The translations under genes and the position numbers were made by a program. Source: Liopterus haemorrhoidalis (taxonomy: Eukaryota > Arthropoda > Insecta > Coleoptera > Dytiscidae). From it: DNA of 64,000 nt. The DNA is taken from positions 19,684,829 through 19,748,828 of the forward strand of contig OZ020625.1 of assembly GCA_963971575.1 (NCBI GenBank), in the 5' to 3' direction. The notes beneath the pieces were generated by a model. The model was not told the origin of the DNA, ran no database searches, and worked only from the letters and a program-made list of their open reading frames with translations. Numbering within the stretch: position 1 is the stretch's first letter; each line of letters opens with the position of its first letter. Positions 31,538-42,576 of this stretch are shown piece by piece.

Positions 31538-32470
31538 ATGTTCGCAAGCACGGTGAGAATCGAGACCCTGCACAAGGATAACTACGATACCTGGAAGATG
31601 AAGATGCAAGCTTTATTAATCAAGAATGATGCATGGTCGTACGTGAACGGTGAGAATAAAAAACCGACGTTAGTGACCGGTAACGCCGATTCGGAACTGG
31701 CGGTACAAACTTGGTTCAAGAATGATAGTAAAACCAAGTCTGACATTATTTTATCGATTAGTCCGTCCGAATTAAAACAGATCAAGGGATGCGAAACTTC
31801 TCGCGCCGTTTGGTTGAAATTAGAAAGCATCTACCAATCAAAAGGACCTGCAAGAAAAGCGACGCTTCTGAAACAGCTGACTCTTCAACGTATGCAAGAA
31901 GGGGACAACATTCGCGTTCATATCGACAAATTTTTCGATGCCGTCGACAAGTTGAATGACATGGAAGTCGAAATCTATCCAGATTTGTTGGCGATCATGT
32001 TGCTGTACAGTTTGCCATCAAGCTTTGAAAACTTCCGATGTGCGATTGAGTATCGCGACGAGTTGCCTTCCCCGGAAACCTTGCGTGTGAAGATATTAGA
32101 AGAAAGTGAAGCGCGTAAGAATGATGAATGTAGTGCAAATGTAATGTACGCGAACAAAAAGTGGCGAAATAACACGGACAAAAGTGCACGAAACAGTACG
32201 AACAAAAGTGCGCAAGTGAACGGCCAAAATAAGACTGGATTTAAATTCCGTTGCCACAAGTGTAAAGAAATCGGACATAAAGCTGCGGACTGTAAACAAA
32301 ATGATAGATTTAAATCGTTCGGAAACGCAACCGCGAACGTGAGTTTGTGCGCGTCGAACACGCAAACGTATCAGGCAGGCCCACGTGCTGATAGTTTAAA
32401 ATGGTGTTTGGACAGTGGCGCGACTTCTCACCTGTGTCGAACCATAAATGATTTTTCCGTGGTACGTTAA
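31538..32470 (+). CDS. copia gag and start of protease
   Basis: From ATG 31538 (MFASTVRIETLHKDNYDTWK), 310 codons to a stop at 32468-32470. The N-terminal part has the LHKDNYDTWKMKM and NDAWSYV landmarks of copia gag (DUF4219/UBN2 type); MLLYSLPSSFENF lies near residue 165. A CCHC zinc knuckle, CHKCKEIGHKAADC, lies near residues 245-258, and the protease active site DSGATSHLC follows near 298-306. The frame breaks 10 codons later, so protease is truncated unless the frame is shifted. Confidence 0.9.
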   Translation: MFASTVRIETLHKDNYDTWKMKMQALLIKNDAWSYVNGENKKPTLVTGNADSELAVQTWFKNDSKTKSDIILSISPSELKQIKGCETSRAVWLKLESIYQSKGPARKATLLKQLTLQRMQEGDNIRVHIDKFFDAVDKLNDMEVEIYPDLLAIMLLYSLPSSFENFRCAIEYRDELPSPETLRVKILEESEARKNDECSANVMYANKKWRNNTDKSARNSTNKSAQVNGQNKTGFKFRCHKCKEIGHKAADCKQNDRFKSFGNATANVSLCASNTQTYQAGPRADSLKWCLDSGATSHLCRTINDFSVVR

Positions 32471-32499
32471 ATCTCGCGAATGATGCGTGTGCGGAAATA

Positions 32500-32921
32500 A
32501 TGGCCAAAGGTACTGTTCTTTTTAAGACTGATGTGCGTGGAAAACCGATGAATATTTTCCTAAAAGACACTTTACATGTACCCGAATTAAGAACAAATCT
32601 GATATCTGTATCGAAAATTATAGATAACGGACATGCAGTGTTGTTTGAGAGAAACCGCGCATTTGTTGTTGGCCCGGATGGCCAAGAAACATTAATCGCT
32701 GATCACATCGGTGATCTATATTACGTGCGCGAATGTGAACACGACGGAAACGAACGCGAGGCAGCGGAAGTGTGTGCGGATTCAGTGTGTGCAGCAGGTG
32801 CATCGAAAGAAAGTCTAAAACTCTGGCACCGTCGTCTAGGACATTTAAACGCGAAGGACGCGAGAGAAGCCATAAATAAAGGTGTTGTGCGTGGAGTTAA
32901 TGTTCAAAAACTCGGTGGTGA
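32500..32921 (+). pseudogene. copia protease end and GAG-pre-integrase region
   Basis: Downstream frame with TLHVPELRTNLISVSKI (the C-terminal protease block of copia polyproteins) and LWHRRLGHLNAKDAREA, which is the HHCC zinc-binding start of integrase (GAG_pre-integrs). The coding match ends at about 32921 where the inserted LINE's tail begins; the repeated EFKFKFKF residues are that tail. Confidence 0.88.
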
Positions 32922-32963
32922 ATTCAAATTCAAATTCAAATTCAAATTCAAATTTAAATTTAT
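32922..32963 (-). repeat. (GAATTT)n LINE 3' tail
   Basis: About six tandem hexamers (AAATTC on the plus strand) at the 3' end of the LINE in place of poly(A), a feature of CR1/L2-type LINEs with microsatellite tails. Confidence 0.85.
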
Positions 32964-33274
32964 TTCCCAAATTCAAAATATATAGATACATATATACATA
33001 AACAATGTTTCCTATAGTTACGAAAAACAAACATGTAAAACAGTATCTCTAACAAAAGAAAAAAATTATAAATTATAAGATGGGCAGCTAAACACACTAA
33101 GCAAACAAAGCTTGTATTGTGCTCAGCTGATTCCTCTAGATTATGCGAATCATTAGAACTTGCAAAAGAAAATAAGAAATCAGTATAATTAAACATGCAT
33201 TAACATATTATGTAAAGCATGTGTTATAAAACATTCTTTGTGTAAAACAAACATTTTCATGTGAAAAAAACTTG

Positions 33275-34832
33275 TTAAGAATACTCAAAAACTTTAAGAA
33301 ACAAATTGTTGTTATCTGATATATATTTTTTTATTTCAGATATAAAAATTTTGAGTTTATTAATTTTTCTAAGGTGTGTAGGAATAATATTATAAAGTTT
33401 TGGACCGAAAAAATTCATATTTCTTTGACAGAGACTCTTTTTTAGAATAGGAATTTGTAGGTTATAATTATTGTTGTGTCTGGTATTGTAATTGTGATTA
33501 ATTAAATCATTATTTTTATCTTTTTTATAATAGTAAATAATGGCATTCAGAATATATAGATTTCTAACGTTAAATATGTTATTTTCCGAGTATAGTGAAT
33601 CTGTTGAGAAACGATAATCTTTTTTAAAAATAATTTTTAATATGCAATTTTGAATAATTTGTAGATTATGAAGTGCATTATTATAGAGACCACCCCAGCA
33701 AGTTATACCATACCTAATGATAGACTCTACAAGGGATGTATAAATAATTTTAATTGTTTTAATATTTAGTATGTCTCTAATGCAATAAAATTTTGGAATC
33801 AAATTTCTGATTTTTTTTACTGTACTTTCAATGTGTGAGTTCCATCTCATGTGTTGATCAATCATAACACCGAGGTATTTTAATGATTTAACTTTTTTTA
33901 TAGATTCAGATGTGTTATTAATTTTAATTTCTAGATAGTTTGGTTGTCCTGGGGATGATAAAGAAAATGAAATAAATTTAGATTTATTGATGTTTAAAGT
34001 GAGTAGATGCGGATCTAATCATTTTTTTATATAAAATAGACCTTGAGATGTTTTTTCAAGGGTTTCTGACCATGTATCTCCTGCAAATATCAGTGCTGTG
34101 TCATCAGCATAAGAAATGATTTGCCCACTATTTTGTAGATTACATAAGTCATTTATATAAATTAAGAACAAAATGGCTGAGATTACGGTACCTTGTGGGA
34201 TACCAATTGAAACCAGTAGTTTAGAATTAATTGTTTTATTAATTTTTACACACTGAAATCGATTTGATAGGTAGCTTTCAAAAAGTTTTAATACTGTCCC
34301 TCTAATACCTAAGTCTTCAAGTTTGTTTAGAAGAAGATTATGAGGCACAGTATCAAAAGCTTTAGCCAGGTCCAAGAAAACTGTAAGGGTTTTTTTATTA
34401 TTATTTAAGTTTGAAATTATTTTTGATGTAAGTGTAAGAATGGCAGATTCAGTGTTAGAACCTTGTATAAATCCAAATTGATTAGGTGAGATAAACTTTA
34501 GTTTATCTAAGTAATGTAATAATCTTTTTTTAATACATTTTTCGAGAATTTTCGCAAAATTATTAATCTGACTGATTGGTCTGTAATTATTCGGATCACT
34601 TTTATTTCCTGCTTTAAATAAAGGTGTGATTATAGATTCCTTGAAGTAATCAGGAATTATGCCTGTAATGAAAATTAAATTGAAAATATGTTTTAAAGGT
34701 TGGATAATGTGTGAATGAGTTGTTTTTATTAAAGTTGAAGATAATTTATCAGGTCCAGTGAATTATTATTTTTTAGATCATGTATGTATTCAATAAGTTC
34801 ATTTTCATTTATTGGTGTCAAAAACATAGATA
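33275..34832 (-). pseudogene. CR1/L2-like LINE, reverse transcriptase
   Basis: From 34832 down: MFLTPINENELIEYIHDLKN, then (in shifted frames) SDPNNYRPIS, NQFGFIQGSNTESAIL and the palm VFLDLAKAFDTVPHNLL. IPQGTVISAILFLIYINDL and YADDTALIF (catalytic YADD) follow to 34019. After a break near 34018 a 197-codon frame (33865-33275) gives SHIESTVKKIRNLIPKF, SLVESIIRYGITCWGG and NFFGPKLYNIIPTHLRKI, the C-terminal region. At least two frame breaks make it inactive. Confidence 0.88.
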
Positions 34833-34851
34833 TCCCAGCAAACATTTTTAT

Positions 34852-35166
34852 CCGGACCAGTACTGGTAAAGCACATACTCGCCGGCATTGAAAGTAATGG
34901 GCCAGTGCTGGCATTTCGTACTGGGACAGTACCCCGGTGTCCCGTGGCCCTTAGCTGGTCCATTGATGTATCAGTTGCTGGCCCAGCAACGGTAAAGTGC
35001 ATTGAAAGTAATGGGCCAGTGCTGGCATTTCGCACTGGGCCAGTGCTGGCATTTCGCATTGGTCCAGTGCTGGCATTTTGCACTGGGCCAGTACCCCGGT
35101 GTCCCCGTGGCCGTTAGCTGGCCCATTGATGTATCAGTTGCTGGCCCAGCAACGGTAAAGTGCAAA
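34852..35166. repeat. GC-richer minisatellite with nested units
   Basis: Units of about 24 bp, GGGCCAGTGCTGGCATTTCG with CACT, repeat four times in 35010-35090. A larger unit of about 163 bp (GTACCCCGGTGTCCC, TTAGCTGGYCCATTGATGTA, TCAGTTGCTGGCCCAGCAAC) occurs twice. The open frames across it on both strands (LAFRTGPV-type peptides) are by-products. Each GGCCAGTGCTGGC is nearly palindromic. Confidence 0.9.
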
Positions 35167-35318
35167 ATAATCGCATTAGTTGCAAGATTTATTTCTGACA
35201 GACTAGTGCTTATATTATACCCACTCTCTAGTGTTTCAAATGTAATATATGTGTACTTACCCAGTATTAAAATAAATTAATGGTTAGGTGCAAAATAAAT
35301 ACTCATTTGGCCATTTTC

Positions 35319-35464
35319 ACCATCGTTGAATAAATTTATTTAACAAGTAAAGTTGACAATATCGCATCGGTTTTAAACTATTAATGAAGAAATTAACATT
35401 GCTGTCAATAGAATGATGCGATATTGTTAACTTAAGTTGTTAAATAAATTTATTCAACGATGGT
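35319..35464. repeat. 146-bp hairpin element
   Basis: Arms of about 50 bp (35319-35368 and 35415-35464) pair with few mismatches: ACCATCGTTGAATAAATTTA against its complement, then the CAATATCGCATC block against GATGCGATATTG. The 46-bp loop is unpaired. Probably a small MITE inside the larger element. Confidence 0.85.
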
Positions 35465-35774
35465 AAAACTAGCCGATTGTAAATTGAATTAACAGTTATA
35501 ATTTATTGATTTATTTATAAATATTAAATAAATATAATTTCAGGAATAACAGGAATTAGTTTCTTTAATTTATTAATTTAATGAAGAATTTTAAGAAAAT
35601 GGTTTTCTGCCATTTCGGTCAAACCAATTTCATCCTAAAGATAAGGGGTGACTAATAATTTTCGCCAATATTCGTCTTGTATTATCTACCACATCTTTTC
35701 CCCCTGACTTGAAGAGTGCCAACCTAAAGAAATCATACTTGTTAAAATAAATTCAATAAACAAATTTTATAAGC

Positions 35775-36020
35775 ATTAATGCTATAAGCTGTTCACTTTT
35801 GTAAGAACAAACTAGATCTGGTTATTTTGGTGATTTTTATAGTGTATTACTGACTTTTAGAAACTTGGTTATATTGTAAAAAAAGCTTTACAGTTTTGGA
35901 TTAAGTTTGTATTATTTTAGGTTAGTATTATATTTACAAAATATTTAAGATGTCACTATTCAAAATGAAATATGACAAATTATATTTTTTAAATGACATA
36001 TTTATAATCTTGTATCAGAT
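35775..36020 (+). repeat. RepC interspersed repeat, copy 2
   Basis: Near-identical to 11020-11220 (AACAAACTAGATCTGGTTAT; GGTTAGTATTATATTTACAA; AATGAAATATGACAAAT), with about 30 bp of extra sequence in the middle. The frame at 36165-36419 downstream has no recognised domain. Confidence 0.8.
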
Positions 36021-36547
36021 TTATTAATAATTGAAAATTTTATTACATGAAAAAACTATGATTGAACTAAACTAAAAATTAAACAATTTAATATGAAATA
36101 GTTTGTGTAAACTACGTCCTTAAATCTAACAAAACACACACAAATCACAATAAAAAACTGTATAATGCTCACAATCAATAACTATTCAAATACACATAAA
36201 CTGTTCACCAACACGTCCCAACTTGAACTCACAGAATATCACTTGTACCGACCCTCGAAGGCCACGCCATTAGGGTGTTTTATGACTAAGAACGGTCAGA
36301 CTTTTCAAATTATTACATTCAAAAAAAGTTATAAACATAAGCACTGGCCCGCTAGAAATAACCTTGGATTAATACAAATAAGGAATGCTTATAAAATGCT
36401 GGTAAAGTACTTCGTATAGGCAGAATGCGAAATACAAATGTGAAGTACATTATTAATACTGGCGTTGCACTTACTTCTGGTGCCAGCAATGTACCAGCGT
36501 AAAAGCAGTTTGCCGGCGTTCGGCCGTTAGTTCAATGTTTGCTGGGA

Positions 36548-37997
36548 TGCTAGAGTTATTTTTGGAGGACAGGGGTGGATTTTGAGTTGAGATTTTTGAA
36601 GCCATTAATTTACCTACTTGAGTAAAGTGATGATTAAAAATATTCCCTATGTCTAGTTCATTGGTATATTCGATATTATTTTTTTTAATTTTTGATATAT
36701 TATTATACTTATGAGGTATTTCGTTTGCTGCATCAGCTATGATTCTGAAAATATTTTTAAAATTATTGTTAGCTTCTTTAATTTTCGTTTTGTAATATTC
36801 ATTTTTAGTAAATTTAATGATTTTGTTTAATTTATTTCTATAATTATTATAATCTAACTTTGCTGATGGATTATTTCTGTTTTTATTTACTTTAAGTTTA
36901 AGTTTATCTCGATGTTTAATTGATTTTAGAATACCGTTTGTGATCCAAGGTTTGATTTTATAATTTTTTTTCTTAATTAAATAAGTAGAAGAATGTAGAT
37001 TAATAATATTAGTATATTTTTGTAAAAATGTATCAGTTGCTTCATTTGGCTCTGCAGATGTTAGAACCGAGTTCCAGTTTTCTTGTATTAAGGATTTATT
37101 CAGAGCGTCATAATTTATCTCAGTTCTGTAAACATCATTTTTTATTATATGCCTATTATTTATATTGAAATTAAAACGTATAGTTATCGGATAATGGTCT
37201 GTTATACTGTTTTGTAATATAAAGGACTTGTTTTCAATTTTTTTACAAGAGTTAGATTTTTTTATGTTAATGTGATCAATACATGAGCTGGATACAGCAG
37301 ATACCCTTGTTGGTTCTGTAATGCTACTAGTGAAGTTATATTTGGCAATAATGTTAAGATATTTATGACAATTAATATCAGAAACATCCAGAGTATTAAT
37401 GTTTAGATCACCAATAATTAACTCAATTTGTTGTTTGTTAAATTTTCTGATGCAGTGATCAAATTCATCGAAAAATGTGTGTATAATTGAAGAAGGAGAT
37501 CTATATATTGCAATAATTCCAAATGATATTTTATTATAGGTAAAAGAGATTCTAGTAAAAGAGACTTCTGTTAATTTTATAATTTCAAAGTTACAGTTTA
37601 AGTTGTTCTTGTAGAATATGGCAATACCATCATTTTGGTTATTATTACCATTGTTATAGAAATTTGAGTACCCTGTTATATAGTAATTAGATAGATTCTC
37701 AATATGCCAGGTTTCAGACAAAATAATAATATCATAACAAATTGATTTTGTTTCTTCTAAAAATAATAAAAGATCATTAAAATTTTTATTCAGGCTGCGA
37801 ATGTTTAGGTGTATGATGTTAAAATTTAAATTTTTATTATTATTAGATATCTTTAAGTAGTCATCAACTGAAAATGTTTGTTTCGAAGGTGAGACATTAG
37901 AAATAGAGTTCTCAATTTGGTTTAGAAGTGTAACAGTGTTCATTAAGAAGCATAAATATATTAAGTTAAAACTAAAATCAAACTGATAACAATTCAA
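36548..37997 (-). pseudogene. CR1/L2-like LINE ORF2: endonuclease and linker
   Basis: Open from 37997, with a more likely start at the Met of MNTVTLLNQ (37942). Endonuclease motifs in order: NIIHLNIRSLNKNF, IIILSETWH (catalytic Glu), GIAIFYKNN, FGIIAIYRSPSS, IIGDLNINTLD, SSSCIDHI and ITDHYPITI (catalytic Asp-His). The linker to RT continues to the insertion at 36547, after which the frame enters foreign sequence (36471-36547). The endonuclease itself looks complete, with its usual catalytic residues in place. Confidence 0.87.
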
Positions 37998-38183
37998 AAC
38001 AAAGTGACGTAAGACACAAAAATATATAAATCTTATATGAACTTGGCAGCGACAGCTATATACCTGACAGATTAATAGAAATATGAAATGTTACCTGTAG
38101 AAAAAATCTTCAACAAACAGCATGTCTTATTTTGTGTAAATTACATAACATTTTTAAAATGTAGTGTGATATTTTATACAACT

Positions 38184-38864
38184 TTAAGATATGTCCGACA
38201 TATGCGTTATACGACTTATGACATTTTTGTGTTTTACGTAAATAACCCCGTCTCTCGACCATGCATTAGTGAAGCCGTATTTTTCAGTTGCCGTTTTTAA
38301 AAGATTTACATTATAGATAGTAAGATCCTCTTTAATAACAATATTAGAACCTTTAAATTTTTTTTTAAGACTATACACACGCGCACGTTCATTATATGTT
38401 GCAAATTTCACAAGAATTGCTCTAGGTTTATCACTCATTTTTTTACCAACGCGATGTGTTCTGTCCAGAGAGATTCTATTAATGTCTAAGTTTAAATTGT
38501 TGTGGAAGATGTTGAGCACTAGATCATCGGTGTCTTCATTTTCCTGTTCGGGCGCTCCAAAGATTCTGAGCGAATTTCGACGGGAGTACTGCTCGAGTTG
38601 ACGGATTCGATCTTGGGCGTCGTTTAACTCCTTTTCCTTCTCGTTCAGCTTCGATTCCAAAATATTAGATTTTTCAGTAACCTCTTTAAGTTTATCTTCA
38701 TATTTTTTTATGACGATAGCAGATAGAATTTTCGCTAGTTCCTCTAAAACCGCCGGTGTTTTCAGCGTCTCGTTTACCATTTTAATAATTTCATTTTCCA
38801 TGTTCCCATTGGGACTTTTAGAACTTTTACCCGAACGAGTTAGAGACATTTTAAACAAATCCAC
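38184..38864 (-). CDS. LINE ORF1: coiled coil plus RRM-like protein
   Basis: 226 codons from ATG 38864. Residues about 50-95 are heptad-like and charged (KKYEDKLKEVTEKSN, ESKLNEKEKELNDAQDRIRQ), a trimerising coiled coil. EQYSRRNSLRIFGAPE starts an RRM-like fold of the L1-ORF1/transposase_22 type, followed by ISLDRTHRVGKK and PRAILVKFATYNERARVY. YSRRNSLRIFG and the DRTHRVG block are characteristic. It binds the element's RNA as part of the ribonucleoprotein. Stop at 38184-38186; ORF2 begins about 190-240 bp further on. Intact as read. Confidence 0.9.
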   Translation of the reverse strand: MDLFKMSLTRSGKSSKSPNGNMENEIIKMVNETLKTPAVLEELAKILSAIVIKKYEDKLKEVTEKSNILESKLNEKEKELNDAQDRIRQLEQYSRRNSLRIFGAPEQENEDTDDLVLNIFHNNLNLDINRISLDRTHRVGKKMSDKPRAILVKFATYNERARVYSLKKKFKGSNIVIKEDLTIYNVNLLKTATEKYGFTNAWSRDGVIYVKHKNVISRITHMSDIS

Positions 38865-38980
38865 TTATTATTAAAGCGAAAGAAAATAATAAAATAATTT
38901 TTAGCTACACTTATACCAAGTAAGATACTTCACTCCCGAAAGTACATGCTTGTCGCAAGTCTGACTGTGAAATAGGTAAT

Positions 38981-39797
38981 TGAACTATGATTTGTGTTAT
39001 CGTGCGAAAATGACCAGGGTACAGTTTCCTAAGAAATCGGAGAGAACCACCGAACTTTTGCAAATAATTCACTCCGACGTGTGTGGCCCGATGAGAACAG
39101 AATCAAAAGGAAAATTTAAATATTTTGTGACGTTTATCGATGACTGTTCAAAATGGTGCGAAATTAAATTTATCAAGTCAAAAGATGAAGTGTTCAAGTG
39201 TTTTAAAGAATTCGTGTCTCTCGTCGAAAAACAGAAGGACAAGAAAATTAAATGTCTATAGTCAGACAACGGCCGCGAATATGTGAACAACGAATTCGAC
39301 AGGTACCTAAAAATCAATGGAATCACACGGCGACTGACGGCACCGTACAATCCGGAACAGAACGGTGTGTCCGAGAGAAAGAACAGAACGCTGATGGAAA
39401 CCGCGAGATGCAGTCCGGATTGCCGCCTTCATTTTGGTCTGAAGCCGTCAACACAGCTAATTTCATACGAAATCGCTGTCCAGCACAGAGCCTCAACGGA
39501 AAGACGCCCTACGAAGTGTGGACAGGTAAAAAACCGAACGTGAGTTACTTCCGAGAATTTGGCTGTAAAGTGTTTTGCCTGAATAAAAATCCCAATGAAA
39601 GTAAGCTTGATATGCGTGCAAAGGAAGGAATTTTTATTGGCTACGCGGAGCACTCAAAAGCTTATAGAGTGTGGATACCGGCGGAGAGCATAGTTGAAGT
39701 TACTCGCGACTTGCGCTTCGTGGAAAATACCGTTAGTCAACCAGAGCACTACGTTGATTTTTTACCTGAAGTCAGCGCAGAATCACCTAGTAGCTGA
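38981..39797 (+). pseudogene. copia integrase
   Basis: After the LINE the copia frame resumes at CYRAKMTRVQFPKKS, part of the HHCC end. The core follows: IIHSDVCGPM (catalytic Asp), KYFVTFIDDCSKW, a stop at 39259-39261, then DNGREYVNNEFD with the second Asp and GITRRLTAPYNPEQNGVSERKNRTLMETAR with the catalytic Glu. A frameshift near 39410 moves to LPPSFWSEAVNTANFIRNRC, PYEVWTGKKPNVSYFREFGC and IFIGYAEHSKAYRVW. The first Cys of the HHCC motif is lost at the LINE junction. Confidence 0.88.
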
Positions 39798-40389
39798 CAT
39801 TGAGATTCACCCTCTCGAAGAAGCTGAAATCGTCCCGCCTGAAGCAGATATGAACCCCGTGCAGAACCCCGTTACCCAGCGAGATCAAGCGCCGAAGAGA
39901 GGCCGAAGCCGCCCACGTCGCATGATGTCTGGCTCCAGGGGAAGATCTCGCAAGCTGTACCAAGAAGCCCGCGATGAGGTCAACTACACCGATACACACG
40001 AGTGCGCCCTCCTATCGGAAGTTCCGATGAAACAAGCAGTCGCCAGTCCCGACGCTGAAGACTGGTATAACGCCATGGTAGCCGAAATGGAGTCAATTTT
40101 AAAAAACGACACCTGGCAGCTGATCGAAAGGCCTAAAAATCGAGTTGTGATTGGAAGTCGGATTGTTTTAATTAACAAGTTCAGATCTGACGGCACACTT
40201 GAGAGGCGTAAAGCGCGAGTTGTAACTCAAGGCTTTGCTCAGCGACCTGGCGTACATTTTACTCAGACTTATGCGCCAGTCGCCCGACTAAGCTCAGTCC
40301 GTCTATTAGCAGCCCTGGCAGCTAGATATTCTATGAAGATACGTCAGTTTGATGTCACAACAGCATATCTGAACGGTGAACTTGAATAA
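39798..40389 (+). pseudogene. copia reverse transcriptase, first part
   Basis: The frame runs through the integrase-RT linker (RGRSRPRRMMSGSRGRSRK, basic) into DAEDWYNAMVAEMESILKND, TWQLIERPKN, VINKF-type IVLINKFRSDGTLERRKAR, GFAQRPGVHFTQTYAPVAR and QFDVTTAYLNGELE, then TAA at 40387-40389. The stop lies where intact copias read NGELEE..YM, so one substitution interrupts RT. The next piece continues in the same frame. Confidence 0.9.
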
Positions 40390-40398
40390 AACATACTA

Positions 40399-41229
40399 AT
40401 GGAGCTGCCCAAACAGACAACAGAGATCCTGGAGAGAATCGTGCGATCGAATGTCAGCGACAGAACCACTGAGAAGGCCGCAAGTATGTTAGCTGAAATG
40501 AAGAAAGGTGACAAAGTATGCTGGTTGAAGAAATCCCTGTACGGTTTACGTCAAGCCGGGAGAAGCTGGCACGCCAAGCTCAACAGCGTCCTCAGATCTG
40601 CCGGTGCCACACCCACCAACGCCGACCCATGTGTGTACTACATGAAACAAGGGAAAGACCTGACTTTAATCGCTGTCTACGTGGATGATATCCTGGTTGC
40701 CTCACGAACTGAAGACAATATTGTGAAGCTGGGCAACGCACTTTCAAGTAACTTTGATATCAAAAATCTGGGTGAGATCGGTTACTGTTTAGGTATGAAG
40801 TTCACTCCAAAGGAATATAAAGTAGCTGTGCATCAGAGGGGATACATCGAAGACATTTTAAAACGATTCGGAATGAATAGACCAGACATAAGTCATGCAG
40901 TCAGTTACCCAAGTCAGTTAAACCATTGTTATGACAGAACTCACTGGACTGCTGCTAAGAAGGTCTTACGATATCTGAAGGGTACGAAAGACATTGGAAT
41001 CCTGTATGAATCAGACTCAAATCCAATTAGAGGCTTCGCAGATGCGGATTGGGGAAATTGTTCTGAAGACAGACGCTCATACACCGGCTATACGTTCTCA
41101 TTGAGTAAGAGACCTATATCGTGGGATTCAAAGCAGCAAAAAACCGTTGCTTTGTCATCCACTGAAGCCGAATACATGGCTTTGACCGAGGGAGCTAAGG
41201 AGGCCATAAATATTGATAAAAATTTATGA
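40399..41229 (+). pseudogene. copia reverse transcriptase, second part, and RNase H start
   Basis: Same frame as the previous piece. It shows WLKKSLYGLRQAGRSWH, DPCVYYMK, then YVDDILVAS with the catalytic YVDD, FDIKNLGEIGYCLGM and EDILKRFGMNRPD. The frame then jumps to ISHAVSYPSQLNHCY and GFADADWGNCSEDRRSYTGY (RNase H Asp), SKQQKTVALSSTEAEYMAL (RNase H Glu). About 50-60 residues usually found between FGM and RPDI are missing, an internal deletion. A frame break near 41228 leads to the last piece. Confidence 0.9.
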
Positions 41230-41525
41230 GTGAACTCGGCTTGAGTGATCTTGGGAAAATTGAATTGTTGAACGACAACAATGGTGCGCTGAAATTAGCC
41301 GACAATCCAACATTCCACTCCAGAACTAAACACATAGACATCAGGCATCATTTCATCAGGGACGCGATACGTGACAAGAAGTTGACCATTCGATACTTGC
41401 GAACGGAAGAGATGATCGCCGATATCTTTGCCCAAGGACTTGCTCTACAAAAACATGAATATTTTGTAAAATTGTTAGGCATGAAAGAAGGTTTTGACCA
41501 GGCACATAGCAAGGGAAAGTGTTAG
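41226..41525 (+). pseudogene. copia RNase H, C-terminal end
   Basis: Reads GKIELLNDNNGALKLADNP (the D/N-rich RNase H block), FHSRTKHIDIRHHFIRD and EEMIADIFAQGL, the standard copia C terminus, ending inside the 3' LTR start. The shift from the previous frame is a small indel near 41225. Confidence 0.88.
41508..41519 (+). other. copia polypurine tract
   Basis: GCAAGGGAAAG lies directly before the 3' LTR, the expected position of the plus-strand primer. Confidence 0.65.
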
Positions 41526-41760
41526 AGATTTGCCTGTCGCCCGGTCATAAAGGGACAGTTTACCGTTACGGTCACGACATCTGGCATGAAGATGTGTCCA
41601 GACCCTATATTTATTGTGACCATAAGTATTGTACATTTTTGTAGTCAGTCTTAGCTTGACATCCTTAAATAACAGTCTTACTGAAATATATTTAAATAAA
41701 GTTAGTTAATAACATTATAAGTTTTTCATTTATGTATTCACCTTCCGCCAATCTTTAACA
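41520..41760 (+). repeat. copia 3' LTR (241 bp)
   Basis: TGTTAGAGATTTGCC to AATCTTTAACA. It is the fuller LTR and includes the CATCTGGCATGAAGATGTG segment deleted from the 5' LTR. Outside that indel the two LTRs differ at few positions, pointing to a relatively recent insertion. Confidence 0.94.
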
Positions 41761-41929
41761 ATTTTATTTATTTTTTTTTCAATTTAATGGCAACGTATTT
41801 AATACAGAAATATAGATAAAATATTATTTTACAGTAACTCTAAATAGCTCCAGACCAATCGCCTAGTAGCGAAGGTCCGACAAAATAAAAAAAATAAAAC
41901 TTTCTGTAGTCAAAATTGGTTTTAGAATT

Positions 41930-42576
<647 letters not shown>

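Larger units (their letters stand above)
34833..36547. mobile_element. inverted-repeat element (1.7 kb) inserted in LINE ORF2
   Basis: Perfect 14-bp ends, TCCCAGCAAACATT at 34833 and its complement ending at 36547. It lies between residues of the LINE that are adjacent in intact relatives (NNS and MFLTPI). A target duplication is unclear (possibly TCTA). No transposase. The interior holds a minisatellite with GGCCAGTGCTGGC motifs, a 50-bp-arm hairpin and a RepC copy. Superfamily not recognised. Confidence 0.8.
32922..38980 (-). mobile_element. CR1/L2-like LINE inserted in copia
   Basis: Minus-strand LINE with ORF1 (38184-38864), endonuclease and RT, and a 3' tail of tandem GAATTT units at 32922-32963. 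It has no RNase H. The endonuclease start (IIHLNIRSLNKNF; IIILSETW) and RT end (FGPKLYNIIPTHLR) fit the CR1/L2 group. ORF2 is interrupted by a 1.7-kb inverted-repeat element at 34833-36547 and by several frame breaks. The 5' boundary next to copia integrase (about 38975) is not precise. Confidence 0.85.
31242..41760 (+). mobile_element. Ty1/copia LTR retrotransposon, split by a LINE
   Basis: Two LTRs in direct orientation, a primer-binding site next to the 5' LTR, gag with zinc knuckle, then protease, integrase, RT and RNase H in the copia order (integrase before RT). About 6 kb of LINE sequence (32922 to about 38980) is inserted between the GAG-pre-integrase region and integrase core. Frameshifts, stops and an internal deletion make it inactive. 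Flanking 5-bp sequences (GAATT and ATTTT) do not match, so the expected target duplication is missing or eroded. Confidence 0.93.

Noticed and set aside
31582..32570. Minus-strand ORFs opposite copia gag
   Set aside because: Antisense shadows of the gag frame, which has a zinc knuckle and the expected context.
34805..35280. Overlapping ORFs on both strands with NASTGPVR or LAFRTGPV repeats
   Set aside because: By-products of a minisatellite whose unit lacks stops in several frames; no other coding sign.
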